Source: Tamarix chinensis (Eukaryota > Streptophyta > Magnoliopsida > Caryophyllales > Tamaricaceae). From it: 64,000 nucleotides of DNA. The notes under the pieces are model-generated. The model was not told the DNA's origin and did not search any database. It worked only from the letters and a program-made list of their open reading frames with translations. The stretch lies in contig CM060175.1 in NCBI GenBank assembly GCA_030549775.1, positions 103,150,922 through 103,214,921 of the forward strand, read 5' to 3'. The position numbers and the translations under genes were made by a program. Positions 12,601-25,044 of the stretch are shown piece after piece; position 1 is the first letter of the stretch; every line of letters starts with the position of its first letter.

Positions 12601-12939
12601 AACTCGAAGTACATAAAATTATAAATGATTATTGTAATACTCCAAAATTATAAAACCTAAAATTTAATGATTAACCCTTATTTGGAATAATTTATTTTTA
12701 AATCATTAACTTAATTATTTTGTAGACTTTTGATTATTAAAATGGACTGATTATTTAATAAATTAAAATAAATATTTTGTTAGTTCATCTTACTCTTTTT
12801 ATCTAAATAATTTTCCAAACCCATATTTTACTAAAATTATCCTCTTAAATTAATATATTAATTTTTAAATAAATTAATTTATTAAAATAATTTATCCATA
12901 TAAATAATTGTTAACCCTAATTCCAAAAATTATTTTATT

Positions 12940-14090
12940 CTTCTTTTCCCCTTTCCCTTCTTTTCTTCCTTACTTGGGCCGCCTAACCCTCTTCTCCTCC
13001 TTTCTACCCCGCTGGGCCACTATCCTCCTTCCCCTTTTGCCTATCCTGCCCCCTCCTCCCTTCTTTTTCTTCCTTCTTTGTTCCCCAATTGGACCAACCC
13101 AACCACTCTTCCTTCTTTTCTTCATCTCCCTCGCGCACGGGCCTGCCCGCTTCTTCTTTCTCCCCCTGTATGCCAAGCTAAGCCATGTTGCACCTACTCC
13201 CCTGCAACTTCCCCCTCTTCTACACCTGCCATTGTAGTCTAGCCCGCCCTCTCTCTCTCTCCCATCCATTTCCCTTCCATTTTCGACCCTACATACCTCC
13301 CTGCAACCCTAGCATGCATCTTTTTCTTTTCCCTTTCCTCGTTTCCCTTCATTGCCATCCTACCCGACCTGCAGCCACCTAACCCTACACCCCTGCATCC
13401 CTCCTTTCCCTCTTCCTTTTCTTCTCCTCTACCCATTTTCTACCGTCCTCGAGTATCCTTCCTTGACCCTGCTTGCCTTTTCTCCTTTCTTTCCTTCTTC
13501 TTCTTCTCTTCTCTCCTATTTTTTCTTTGCCACCTCCAACCATCGTCTCTGCCGCCCAACCAACCACCACACCAACTCCCTAACCTCCCCTACTTCCTCC
13601 TTACACCATCCAATAGCCACCACTAGCCATGTACAACCACCTTTCCCTTCTTTTTTATTTTCTTCTCCTTCTTGACCTTCACCCTGCACCACCACCTTGT
13701 GTTGTCGCCTCCCCTCTTCCACCGCTGCCGAAGCCACCCCTCAATCCCCTAACGCCTCCTCTACCACCTCCCTACCTTATCCTACTGAGATTTCCCCTAC
13801 AACACCCTCATTTATCCTCTTCTTTTTTCCTTCCTTCCTTCTTCTTCTCTCTTCCTTTGCACCTCCTTTCCAGCCCTACTGCCATCATCTCCATCTCCCT
13901 GAGTCACCAATCTATGACCCCCGACCACCACCTACATCCCTGCACCCTTCCTGCACCCAACCACCACCCCAACTCTTCCTTTATCCCACCACCTGAGCCT
14001 CCTTTTCCACCTTTGTTCACCTCCCCTTCCACCCTTAATTCCCCATTTCCTTTCTCCCTTTTCTTCATGCATGTAGCTCACCCTACCATG
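12940..14090. repeat. Polypyrimidine block of element C
   Basis: C/T-rich on the + strand, starting about 307 bp from the TGTAAT end. The overlapping reading frames are low-complexity and lack any domain. Confidence 0.75.
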
Positions 14091-14759
14091 CAGCATGAGA
14101 TTTCTTGCATATTCTAAGTTTACTTAACCAATTCTTAAGGTATAAATATAGTCAGTATTAGTATGTATTTAATAAGATTTTTGATAAAAATCTATTATTT
14201 TAATTTTCTACTACTAATATGCTAATTTTTATATTATTTCTAGGTACAAATTTTACTAATAAAAGCTTAAAATTTTTAATCGGGGTACCGATAAAGTTTA
14301 ATTATTGTTGGAAATAAGGTAACCATTATACCCTACTAAAATGTGTGGATATAAGTATACTAGCACATTAGGGTTTTTGAATATGTTTGTGTACACATCA
14401 TGTGATGTTAAGTATATCATGAATTATAGCATATGTTGAAAGTTGGAATAAAAATTATGCTATATTATAAAATGTGTCACGTGTAGTAATGATGGTTAAG
14501 AAAGGAGCCTTGTTGTTAATGATAATATTAGATGCATGTATATTTCATGATAAGAAAATATGGCCATTTGTAGTAGAGATAATGTTAATATGAGCCCTAA
14601 GGGCATTTTAGTAATTTTTACCTGTACATAGGGTGTGGTCTAAATAAATGTGCATGGTAGGTGATAATGGGTATTAATAATGAATAATAATGGTTGGTGG
14701 TGTTAGAAAATACATGTGGACCATGGATGATAATATTTTATGTGTGAGTATTATAGTAA

Positions 14760-15140
14760 TTGGCATAAAAAAGGGGTAACTTGGTAAATCTATGAATGAA
14801 AAGGGTAATTTGATAATTTAGTAGGTAAGAAGGGTATTTTGGTGATTTTGGCATGAAAAAGGGGGTAACTTGGTAATTTTATGAATGAAGAGGGTAATTT
14901 GGTAATTTACCAAGTATGAAGTGTATTTTGGTGATTATACAAACATGAAGGGTATTTTAGTAATTATACAAGTATGAAGGGTATGTTGCTAATTTAATAA
15001 TTACGAGGGGTATTTTTGGTAATTATACAAGTATGAGGGGTAATTTGGTAATTTGGCAAGTAAAAGGGGGGTATTTTAGTATATAGGCAAGCAAGGTGGG
15101 TAATTTGGTAATTTTGTAGGTGAGAAGGGGTAAATCTGTA
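14760..15140. repeat. GGTAATTT / AGGGTATTTTGG short-unit array in C
   Basis: Imperfect units of about 20-35 bp on the pattern GGGTAATTTGGTAATTT. It is the inverted counterpart of the 1836-2680 array in B. Confidence 0.75.
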
Positions 15141-16185
15141 AATTGTATATAACATGGCAATTGAATCTAATGATCCTTCCTAATAAGTTATAAGGGATAT
15201 TAAATAATAGAATAAGGGTTTATGGTGTTAGTATCACTTGTTTAAGTATAATCAGGTATATTATACGGATGAGGGTATTTCAGTAAATTGGTGTGTATCA
15301 TAAGAGAAATGCATGATTTAGGATTGAATGGATAATTAAGGGTATGTTATTATGTCGATTTCATAATCATGTAAGAGGTGCCTTGATTGTTAATTATGCA
15401 TGGAAATATGTATTGGATGTGCTAGAAGTACATGTTAGGATATATGTTCAATGATCCTTTTGGTATGTAGAGTACTTGATTCCATGACCGGTAGCATAAT
15501 TATAATATGATAACCTATTATGGCATGTGGATAAATAAACATGAATTATGTGATGAAAAGAGGTGATAAGAGGAAGCCTTAGCCTTAGAGGCATTTTGGT
15601 CATTTTGACCTAAGGTGTTTAAGTATAAGAATTGGAACCTAAGATGACCTTAGTGGACTATTTAAGTTAGCACAAACAATGATACTAATAAAGAATGCTT
15701 AATAATAATGAAAGTAAATAAAAATGAATAATTATATAATCGATGTGTTTTTCGTGGTCACCTTATTTAAGACACTAATAATTAAAGTAGAAGACTTCAA
15801 GATCTGGAATGGTGGCTCTTTAAGGGTCACTACCCTAAAGACATAGTTTAGTCCATGATTATTCTAGATTTTGATGGTGTACCTTAGTACCCTAGATAGG
15901 CCCTACATCTTACTTTATTTATCTCTATCGACCTACTTAAGGAGTATGCATACTTATGGATTAGGTATCCTTGTTGGTAGGATACTATGTGTCCTCGTGC
16001 ATCAATGCGACCATGATACCTTTGCATTCCTGTGTTGATGGTTGGAAGGTACCGTGCTGCTTGTATGGGCCAATATGACTAGTGTACCTTTGTGTCTCCG
16101 GGTTCGTGATCTCCCCCTCAAGTTAAATAAATAGAATTGTTGTGTTAACAAAATGGAAAAAGACTAATCATTCAAAGTGAAAGAT

Positions 16186-16560
16186 TATTGAGTCGGGCCC
16201 AGATTGATCCACTGGGGAGAATAGTGGCTAAGAGCCTTTTGCCCTAAAGACAGGTTCACCAGCAAATAATAGTGGTCAAGTGTGTTATGCCCTGGAGCGT
16301 ATTATGATCCAATGGCTATAATAGTGGGGGATCCCAAGCTCAATAAATCAAACCTTGGATGATAATAAATCAAGGGAAAAATATTAATTACTTATAGCGG
16401 AACACTATGTGAGTCGGGGTCAGATCGATCTACTGGTGAGAATAGTGGCCAGGAGCATTTTTTCTTGGAGATCAATCCACCAGCAAATAATAGAGCCCAT
16501 AAGTGTTCTATCTAGAAGTGTATTTCCAATCCATAGGCTATAATAGTGGGGTTATTGTAC
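16186..16560. repeat. CCGGTGG-type array in element C
   Basis: Units such as TCCACTGGNGAGAATAGTGG repeat with spacers like CATTTTTTCTTGGAG. They are more diverged than in B. Confidence 0.7.
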
Positions 16561-18167
16561 TCACATGGATATAATTTGAGAGATAATATTAAATAATATT
16601 TAATCAATGGCTTAAGACCAGCTAATTTTAATGTCACCATTATGATCTATTGTTATGATATAAACATGGCCTTGGTGCATGCCGCTCATGGTAAGTGCTG
16701 GAAATACTAAATAAATGGACTTGTGATATATGATTTCTATGGTACGAGTCTATCCTATGTTTGTTGTGTTTATTTATATACATCATGTGTGTAGTATTCT
16801 GATATATGTTTGAATGATGTGTTGCATGCGAGCCCTACCTTTTAGTTTTGTATAAAGGGTTATTCAGTACCGTAGTAATGAAGGGTTCTATTTGTGGGCT
16901 CCTGCCTATTCAAGTTATCTGCATGTGTTATTCAAGTTATTATCGAGTAAGAGTGTGAGGATTATCCGGGAAGCTTTTATGTTTCTCTTAACCTTATTAT
17001 TTCCTTGTTTAATGTTTTTATTCTTGTAACCTTAATAGTGGATTTTATCCATTTGTGATATAATTTAACGCACTACTATGATTTAAATGAAAATTGGAAT
17101 TAGTGTAAATCGTGTTATGCCCTTCTAAGCCTTAGCACTTGGTACTGGAACTGTAGAAGGAAACTGGTTTAGTACTAAGTATGGCGGTAACATCCCTAAA
17201 ATTTACTATTTTTGCCTATGATTAGCTTTTAATAAAATAAATTTTTTTAGTAGTGAATGTTGGGGTTGTTACAATTATTATCAAATGTAAATAATTATTG
17301 GATAATTGGATTGGTCGGTATTAGCCTTTGTGCCTACCTATGTTTTGGTAGCAACCTTCGTACCTACCTGTGATGTTATGAGTTGTTATTTTTATTTTCT
17401 TGTGAGCTTACCTATGTTATGAGATTTATTGGTATTAATAATAAGGTATGTGATATGTTATTGTTGTTTTGGTTTTGGGTTGATGTTGTTTCTAATTACA
17501 TTACAAATAACATCTCTTGGATGTTCCATTGGTAAGTTTTAATTTGTTCAAGATGAATGAGTATGAATAGTTTATGGCCTTGGTGGTACGTGGCTATATG
17601 AATGATTATCTCATTTCAATAAATGCATGTATATATTGAAGTTTTATACCATGCATTATTGTGATGCCTTGTATATGTTCCATGCTAGGTTTTCATTTTG
17701 GCTTAGTATAAATGGTTACTCGATACCATTGTACTGAAGGGTTTCTTTCATGGGCCTTACCTATTAAATGAGTGATAGCCTTTGTAGATCAGCTTCTGAG
17801 TTCATTCGAAAGCTGGTAGTTTAGTTTGAGAGTCTAGGGATATCTGGTGTCTTTTGGTATATTTGATTTTAGTTGTATTGGGACGCTTGTGTCCTCCTAT
17901 CTTTATCTCCTTTGAGTTTTGTAAATAGCTGATGTTGATTTTATTTAGCACAATACTTATATGTTGTCTTCTCTATTTTGTTTATTGTAATCATGTTGTT
18001 AATTGTAAGTAGAGTAATAATTTTAATCTTAGCACTTGGTATGAGAATGGTAGAGGAATATGGATTTATACTAAGTGTAGTAGTAACACCCTTTATTTTT
18101 ATTATTTTAGCTTCATCTCTCAACTCTGTAAACAAATTTGTCAAGTCCTAAAAACCTGGGTGTCACA

Positions 18168-20200
18168 AAAACTCCTAAGGTAGAATGCTTCTGACCACTA
18201 TTATCATCCAATGGAATGAACTGGTAAAACTCCCAAGGTAAAATGCTCCCAACCACTATTCTCATTCGATGGAACAAACTAGTAAAACTCAATCATAACT
18301 TATGTGACATTTCACTTTAGATATTAATATCTTATTAGATTGTCAGTCATCTTTATATTTTCATGCAAGCTTATCATAAATATTCAAAGAACTTAAAACA
18401 CAACTAAAAGATAATTTGGGTCATTCACTAAGGGGAAGGACCACAACTCCCCTATAAACCCTAATTTTTACAAGCCAAGCACAAATTTGATAAGTTTCAT
18501 CTAACCACAAAATTTAACACACCTTTCTAATATATCATTGCTAACAACATATCCAAAAATCAAGGTCTAACTCTAACGCCTTACACATGCAATAATAAGC
18601 GTGTCTATAGGGTTAGTATTCCCAATTAAAGTCATTTTCTCCTTTTATTAGACTTATGGTACTCATAATTACTCTGAGTATTTCACGTAGCATACTTAAA
18701 AAATTTTCATGCCCGCACCACTTTAGAAGTATCAAAATCTGATTTTTTAACCCATATTAACCAAAATACCCCTATCTTACCTTTATTACCTCAAAGTCTC
18801 TTCTTAGATAACTTATAACATGTATCAACCTTCACTTGATCATATTACACTTGTAATTAATTATAATACCCTCAATGATCCATACCATAATTATTTCCCA
18901 TAATATCACAAAATGTCTCAAATACCCTTAAGATAGCTGAAACACCCAAACTTTCGTAAAAATCCTACAATTTCCAACATTATTGATTTTTAACTTCTAA
19001 CATAAAGCATAATCATAATACTTATTCACATTTACAACTCATTCTTTGCAACACAAATAAGATAGTGGATCATGTTGGCATGCTAGGGTTACAAGTCCGG
19101 GGCTTAACCAAGAAGTAACACATCAACCCATGCTTTCACATAACATTCATAATCCCATAATACAATACAACAATATCATAATGACATAAACAACTTTGTT
19201 TACAAAATATAACAATACTAGCATAATATTAAATACAATTTACACATAGCATCAAAACTTTATTCTAATACATGTATCCTTACTTAAACATTACCTATCT
19301 CTAAGTAAGAATAACCTTAAGTCTCCTTCTCTAAGGCCACCAAAAAAGCAAAAAGAACCTAAGGTTAGATTGTAGGAAAACAAACAAGGAACAATAAAGA
19401 AAGATGAAAAAGATACACGAGAGGAAGAGACTGAGAAGATTGGTTGAGAAGAGGAAAAAAGAAATGGCATGCTCGACAAGGGCAACGATAGTTCGAGACC
19501 AAGGAGAAAGGTTTGGGAAGATCAAGGGCGGGGGATAGTAAAAAATGAACTTACTTAGTATGAAAACAAAGACTAAGAAGAAGTTCACCTATTTAGTGAG
19601 TTATCTTACTCAATGAGTTAACCAACTTAGCAAGTTCAACCCGCTTAGTAAGACTAGCCAAGAATGAAGGAAACAACACAACTTGGTCTAGAGGGAGAAA
19701 AAGACACAATGATTGAGATGATTGAGTTAAAACTGGTGTTAGTGGCTACAATGGGTGAGTGATGAGCAACAGAGCGGAGTTCGAGGAGGTTGGGTGATGT
19801 TTAGCTAGGTGAGTTGCGAAGGTCAAGGATGGTGATTAATAGGGGAAAAGAAAACCATAGATGAGAGGAAGGAAATGGTTTATGGTTGTGCAATAAATGC
19901 CTTACCATTTGAGGGAGAGGTTTATAAAGGGTTGTAGCTTGCACGAGGGAAGGAAATGGTGTAAGGGTGCTAATGTTATGGTAGGTGAATGGGTTACAAA
20001 GAATAAGGTCATGGGATAGTAGTGTGAGAACTATTTGATTGAGGTAAGGTAATGAGGGCGGCATGAAGCATTGGTATTAGTTGGGGGTCTAGGGTTGGCA
20101 GGGAAACCCACGCAAGAAAGAGAAAAGAAAGAGGGAAGAAAAGAGAAAGGGAAATAAATAAGAGTAATAGTGCCAAGGTTTAAAGTCATAATTAAAAATT
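18168..20200 (-). mobile_element. Element D: fragment of the giant-LTR family, opposite orientation
   Basis: It starts inside the CCACTATTATCATCCAATGG array (18195-18275), continues through sequence like that of H (CATTTCACTTTA followed by TTATTAGA) and ends with a purine-rich block (about 19320-20160, GAGAAGAGGAAAAAAGAAA type). No clear terminal TATTACA is seen. The left part would be beyond the window if A inserted into it. The minus-strand frames at 19291-20064 are low-complexity and I do not call them genes. Confidence 0.5.
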
Positions 20201-20319
20201 AAGACTAAAATATTAGAAAGGAGCTTTGGACATTTCTCCCAAAATTAAGGTAGATTAATATTTGGCATAATGCACTTATAATCTAGATGCCCCCACTAAA
20301 ATTTTCTTTGAGGATGTTG

Positions 20320-21150
20320 TACTTCCAAGGACATTGATTTGGGGATCAAGTAACTAGATATGTAGTAAATAGGCAGAGAGGATAAAGTGGATTTAGTTAA
20401 GACTAGTCTACCAAAATGGGAGAGAATTTTACTTTTCTAGGATGCCAATATTGATTCACTACTTCTCATCAAGTGCTCAAAGGTTGATCCTTTGTACTTA
20501 AATTGTAATTAATGGTACTATATATGGAATATAGAGAATGGATAAAATCGTGTCTTGGAGAGGTGTGGCATATGATTATTAAGAAGAAAAAAAGACCTGT
20601 CATAGTTAATTTTTTTTAACCATATCAAAGAGAGAATACTATTAAAATCTATTTAACAGTACTTAAAGTGTATGTAGGTCCCTCTCTAAAGATCAAAAAG
20701 TCATGAACAAACATTAAATGGCTTATAGAATTTTCTCCTGTACTAATTATCATCCTACTATAGAACAAATCCTTCTCACATAAATGAAAGAGCCTCGATA
20801 ACACTTGCCAACAGAGGATGAGTAAGTAAGGGGAAAATGACATCCTTGTTTAAGTTCTTTGCTTACTTTAAATCTTCCTCTCATTTTAATTAGAAAAAAG
20901 AGAGAGGATACAATAGTTATGTATTCCATAATAATTTTTTGAGTGTTACCTTGAAATCAAAGTTGTGGAGTGCTTGATATAGAAAGCTCCAGTCAATCAT
21001 ATCATAGGTTTTGTTGTTGTTAACCTTTAACATGAAATATACAATTTTTGCCTTTGATTTAAGAATGGAGCATACCATTTTTTTCCAACCACAAAATTAT
21101 GTGAAATTCATTTACTAGAAACAAATGCATTTTAATTCATATCAGCAAGT
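20320..21150 (-). pseudogene. LINE (L1-like) reverse transcriptase remnant
   Basis: Read on the minus strand, conserved LINE RT blocks appear in order across changing frames. The first, near 21000, is NNNKTYDMIDWSFL, like the KAYDRVEWSFL motif. KELKQG follows near 20860, then SPYLLILCWQVLSRLF near 20800. Next is ISHLMFVHDFLIF near 20700, equivalent to the FADD active-site block but with the catalytic residues degraded. The last, near 20360, is GRLVLTKSTLSSLPIYY followed by IPKSM, the post-RT block of plant LINEs. Frameshifts and stops separate all blocks. No endonuclease domain or poly-A tail is identified, so this is a 5'- and probably 3'-truncated fossil. Confidence 0.75.
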
Positions 21151-21176
21151 TTGGTCAATAGTGGTTTGATTCTAAA

Positions 21177-22050
21177 TGTAATACCTTGAATTTTAGCTAA
21201 ACCTAATCGTGAGTGACTAATATCGTAACCTAATTCTAATATTAAAATTTTAATATTTTACTTTATCCTAATCTCTATACTATATTCTTAATACTTTAAC
21301 CTAATCTTAATCCCATGAAATTGTTAAATAAATTATACCAATACCCTAGCCTAAAATTATTTTAACCTAAATCTAATTCTAAAACCCTCCACTTATTTTT
21401 CTCTCTTTCTCCTTTTCCCTTTTCCTTTCCTTTTCTCCCCCACCTGCCGATCCCCCTTTTCCTTTTCTTCTCTTTCTTTTTTCCTACACAAAACATTGTC
21501 CCTAAAAAATTCCTCTTCCATGCCATGCCTTCTCATACATCAACTCCTACTCTCACCATTCCTTATGTGATCTATTGTGGTAGCATATGCCTGATCGATC
21601 TTCACTTGTCTCCTCTCCTCTCCTTTCTACTCGTGCATGTGTATATATATGCAACACATTTATTGCACTAAACCTCCCTCTTCCTTCATCTATTTTCTAC
21701 CAAAAATTTACACCACCCTCTCAGCCCTACTCTCCTCCTTTATTTTCTCTTCGTTGTCGCCAAAACAACCCACCAACACCCGTTCGATTGCCCCTACTGC
21801 ACACCACCCCCAAGCACCGACAGCCGTCACCAAAGCCTCACCACAACCACTGGCCAAACTAATCATTTCCTCACCCATTGCACTGATAAAACCCATTGAA
21901 TTCACCCTCCCCACCTATAGCTAAAACAACCAAAATCCTTATTTTTCTCCACCACCCACCACCCACCACCTTCGACTTCCTTCACCATTCCCTCACCACT
22001 ACTATCGACAACTTCCACCAAGCCTACACCCTAACCCTAGAAAAGCCCAT
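21177..22050 (+). mobile_element. Element E: 5' fragment of the giant-LTR family
   Basis: It begins TGTAATACCTTGAATTTTAG, has an AT-rich start of about 200 bp and then the family's polypyrimidine block (about 21385-22050). The unit stops where gag sequence of the minus-strand retrotransposon begins; no hairpin or TTACA end is attached. The short frames 21587-22114 are by-products of the C-rich composition. Confidence 0.6.
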
Positions 22051-22664
22051 AGTTGTTTCCATTTCCTTTGGCAAAAATTCTCTTGCATATTCTTCTATAC
22101 TTGCATGGTCTTGATTGAGAGTAACTATCCTAATGAAATTATTTCATTCAAACTCCTTAGGAATGAATTTCCTCTTCATGTGCTTCTTCAAAATTTTCCA
22201 TGTCTTTATTTTCAGTTTTCCTTCTTTCTCTCTTGATTTCTTTACATTTTCAAACCAAGTACATGCAAAATTTATCAACTTCAAGATTGCTACTTTGCAC
22301 CTCATTTGATCATCATAATCTTTGAAGTAAAAAATTCCATCTAGAGTTTGCATCCAATATATAAAAATTTCAGCATCTAATTCACCATAGAAATCTAGAA
22401 TATCAACCTTCATATATCTTTCTTCATGGTCTTCAAACCTTTGAATGGAACCTCCTTCACTTTGACTTGAATATTCTGAATTAGAACGCTCCTTGACATA
22501 CTCCATCCTTTCATTAACTTTCCCACCTTTAATTTGCAAAACCCTCCGTAGCATGCCTTTATACCTATCACTATCGGCTTGCCTTTGATCTTCCATGTGC
22601 CGTATTTATAATTGAAACTTGGTTATAGTCTATAGAAGATATCTCATAACATCATCATTTTCCA
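22051..22664 (-). pseudogene. gag remnant (capsid N-terminal part)
   Basis: Starting at an ATG near 22664 the frame has stops early (after MRYLL), then reads openly from 22596 with VDILDFYGELDAEIFIYWMQ, TWFENVKK and MKRKFIPKEFE, the retrotransposon gag capsid pattern. It ends with a TGA where the right-arm copy reads on (EFEQTNF). A homologous, differently decayed copy is at 24004-24720. Confidence 0.7.
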
Positions 22665-22984
22665 TCTTTAATTTTGAGCCCAAAAAAACAACTCCAAATG
22701 CTTTCTTGATGATATTCAACAAGACGTTGATAAGTTCTTGGTTGAATATCAACTAACACATAAATATCTTCAACTCAATAATTTGAAGATGTACTAAACT
22801 TCCTAATAATGAATCTTGATAGGTTCTTTGGAAAGAAAAGGACAAAATTGGAGGAAAAAGAAACAAAGATGGAGAGAATTTCAAACCATCCACCCATAAT
22901 AAACGCAACTGCACAAGAAAATACCCCAAAATAGGATTGAGAATACCTTAAAGAAGGATTCAAGATGAGCTTTGATACCACTTT

Positions 22985-23336
22985 TGATGTGGATATACAT
23001 GCCCACCCCAACATACAACCACCATCATATATCAACTCCAATTTGAATGATGAAATTCAAAATCAAAGGGTAGGAAATGGATATAAATGAAAGTGATTTC
23101 AAAAAGTAACCACTCCCAAACTACCAAGGTTTCACAAAGATTTCCTCACTTGGGATTCCTTAAGAAGAAGACACAAATTAGACTTCCAAATGTAAGAATA
23201 ACTTTGAAGAGATTTACAAAGTATATCTTCAATGACACATATCTAAAATCACTAAGGTGAATGAACAACCACAACTTTAATTCACAAAAAATATGAAATC
23301 GAATGAAACTCACAAAGATAATTCTATTAATCAACA
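22985..23336 (-). repeat. LTR of the left-arm retrotransposon
   Basis: TGATGTGG at 22985 and ATCAACA at 23336 give TG...CA ends. The sequence aligns in reverse complement with about 23337-23678, for example around the ATTCGATTTCATAT and GATATATGAT stretches. Confidence 0.65.
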
Positions 23337-24720
23337 TTCACTTTCTAAATTTCATTCGATTTCATATTCTTTGTGAATTGAAGTTTTGCATGTCTATTAA
23401 TCTTAGTGAGTTTGGATTTGTGTCTTTAAAGATATACTATGTAAATATCTTAAAATTTGTTCTTATATTTGGAAGTCTACTTTGTGTCTTATTCTCGAGG
23501 GATCCCAAGTGAGAAAAATCTTTGTGAATCCTTAGTTGGTAGTTTGGGAGTGTTTACTTTGTAAAACCACTTTCATTCATATCTATTTCCTACTCTTTGA
23601 GTTTGAATTTTTTCATTCGAATTGGAGTTGATATATGATAATGGTTGCATGTTGGAGTGGGCATGTAGATCCATAAAAAATTTGGCATCAAAGCTCATCT
23701 TGAATTCTTCCTTAAGGTATTCCCGATCCTAGCTTGGGGTATTTTCTTGAAAAGTTACATTTATTGTGGGTGGATGGTTCACAATATTTTCTCCATTTTC
23801 TTTTCTTTTTCCTCCAATTTTGTCCTTTTCTTTCCAAAGAACCTGTCAAGATTCATTGTTAGAAAGTTTTTTTACATCTTCAAATTATTTTAGTTGAAGT
23901 TATTCATGAGTGTTAGTTGATTTTCAACCAAGAACTTACCAACATCTTGTTGAATACCATTAAGAAAGCATATGGAGTTCTTTTTTTGGGTTTGAAATTA
24001 AATATGGCAAATGATGATGTTATGAGATCTCTTCTAGATACTATAACCAAGATGCAATTGCAACACTTGGAAGATCAAATACAAGCCACAATGATAAGTA
24101 TGAAGGTATTTTATGAAGGGCTTTGTAAATTAAAGGTGGATAAGTTAATGAAAGGATGGTGTACGTTGAGGAGCATTCTAATTCAGCACATTCAAGTCAA
24201 AATAAAGGAGCTTACATTCAAAGGTTTGAAGACCATGAAGAAAGGTATACGAAGGTTGATATTATTGATTTCTATGGTGGGTTAGATGTTGAAATTTTTA
24301 TAGATTGGATGTAAACTCTAGATGTAATTTTTGACTTCACAGATTATGATGAACAAATGAGGTGCAAAGTAGCAATCTTGAAGTTAAGAAATTTTGCACG
24401 TACTTGGTTTTAAAAAGTGAATAAATCAAGAGAGAAAGAAGGAATATTAAAGAGAAAGACTTGGGAAAAATTGAAGAAGCACATGAAGAGGAAATTCATT
24501 CCTAAGGAGTTCGAGCAAACTAATTTCATAAGAATGATTGCTCTCGATCAAGACCATGCAAATGTTGAAGAATATTCGAGAGAGTTTGAAAGACTTTCCC
24601 TCATATGTGATGTAACCAAAAGAAGGGAGCAAACATATGTAAGATTTTTAGGAGGGTTAAATGCAAATTTAAGAGACAAGGTTGAAGTTTCTTCTTGTGA
24701 TTTGTTGGAGGAAGTGTTTG
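23337..24720 (+). mobile_element. Retrotransposon, right arm of the head-to-head pair (continues at 36678)
   Basis: It contains a diverged LTR copy without a clear TG start (about 23337-23678), a mutated primer site TGGCATCAAAGCTC (23683), leader and gag. Element F interrupts it: GTTTG at 24716-24720 is repeated at 36678-36682, and the gag frame continues there. The end beyond about 37160 is not resolved. Confidence 0.7.
24004..24720 (+). pseudogene. gag remnant interrupted by element F
   Basis: An ATG at 24004 gives MANDDVMRSLLDTITK, matching the start of the left-arm gag. After frameshifts near 24110 and 24280 and stops in the capsid part, an open stretch at 24417-24720 reads KRKFIPKEFEQTNFIRM and EEYSREFERLSLICDV, a capsid C-terminal pattern. 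The reading continues across the F insertion at 36678 (DSKKYESVCGEEYEVHF) and ends soon after. Confidence 0.65.
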
Positions 24721-25044
24721 TGTAATCCCCCGAATTTTTAAAAAGCCTATATTTTAATAAATAAATTATATTTGGAATAAATTAGCCTTTAAAATTATTT
24801 TAATTATTTTATGGATTTTTGAGCATATAAAATTTGATATAAATATTTAATAAATTAAAATAAATATTTTGTTATTTTATCATACTCTTATTATTTAAAT
24901 AATTTTCCAAATCATTACTTTACTACAATTATCTTTTTAAAACCCTTATATTTTAATTATATTAAATTAAATTATTAAATAAATTTATTACCCCAAAATA
25001 TGGTATTTTATTATTTTATAAATTAAATCATTTTAGTTAAACCC

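Larger units (their letters stand above)
12633..17273 (+). mobile_element. Element C: 4.64-kb giant-LTR unit (probable solo LTR)
   Basis: It begins TGTAATACTCC and ends GGGGTTGTTACA, with an exact 5-bp duplication ATTAT at 12628-12632 and 17274-17278. It contains no coding domain. Order from the left: AT-rich start of about 300 bp, polypyrimidine block 12940-14090, AT-rich part with GGTAATTT arrays (14760-15140), CCGGTGG-type array (about 16186-16560), hairpin (17136-17182) and end. It is inserted in element A. Confidence 0.87.
9723..18167 (+). mobile_element. Element A: older giant-LTR unit, interrupted by C and by the gypsy element
   Basis: It has the family order: pyrimidine-rich block (about 9782-10975), AT-rich part, CCGGTGG/AATAGTGG array (about 12145-12600), then, after element C, the hairpin (18033-18077) and a TGTCACA end at 18161-18167. 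Its TGTAAT end is not visible because the gypsy element is inserted near it. The five bases after the end are AAACT; the matching copy would be left of the window. Sequence 18168 onward belongs to the opposite-facing unit D, so A probably inserted into D. Confidence 0.65.
22051..23336 (-). mobile_element. Retrotransposon fragment, left arm of a head-to-head pair
   Basis: On the minus strand the order is LTR (22985-23336, TG...CA, 352 bp), primer-binding site TGGTATCAAAGCTC four bases after the LTR, leader, and gag from about 22664. It stops inside gag at about 22050, where element E abuts. The right arm (23337 onward) is a diverged copy in the opposite direction. Confidence 0.75.
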
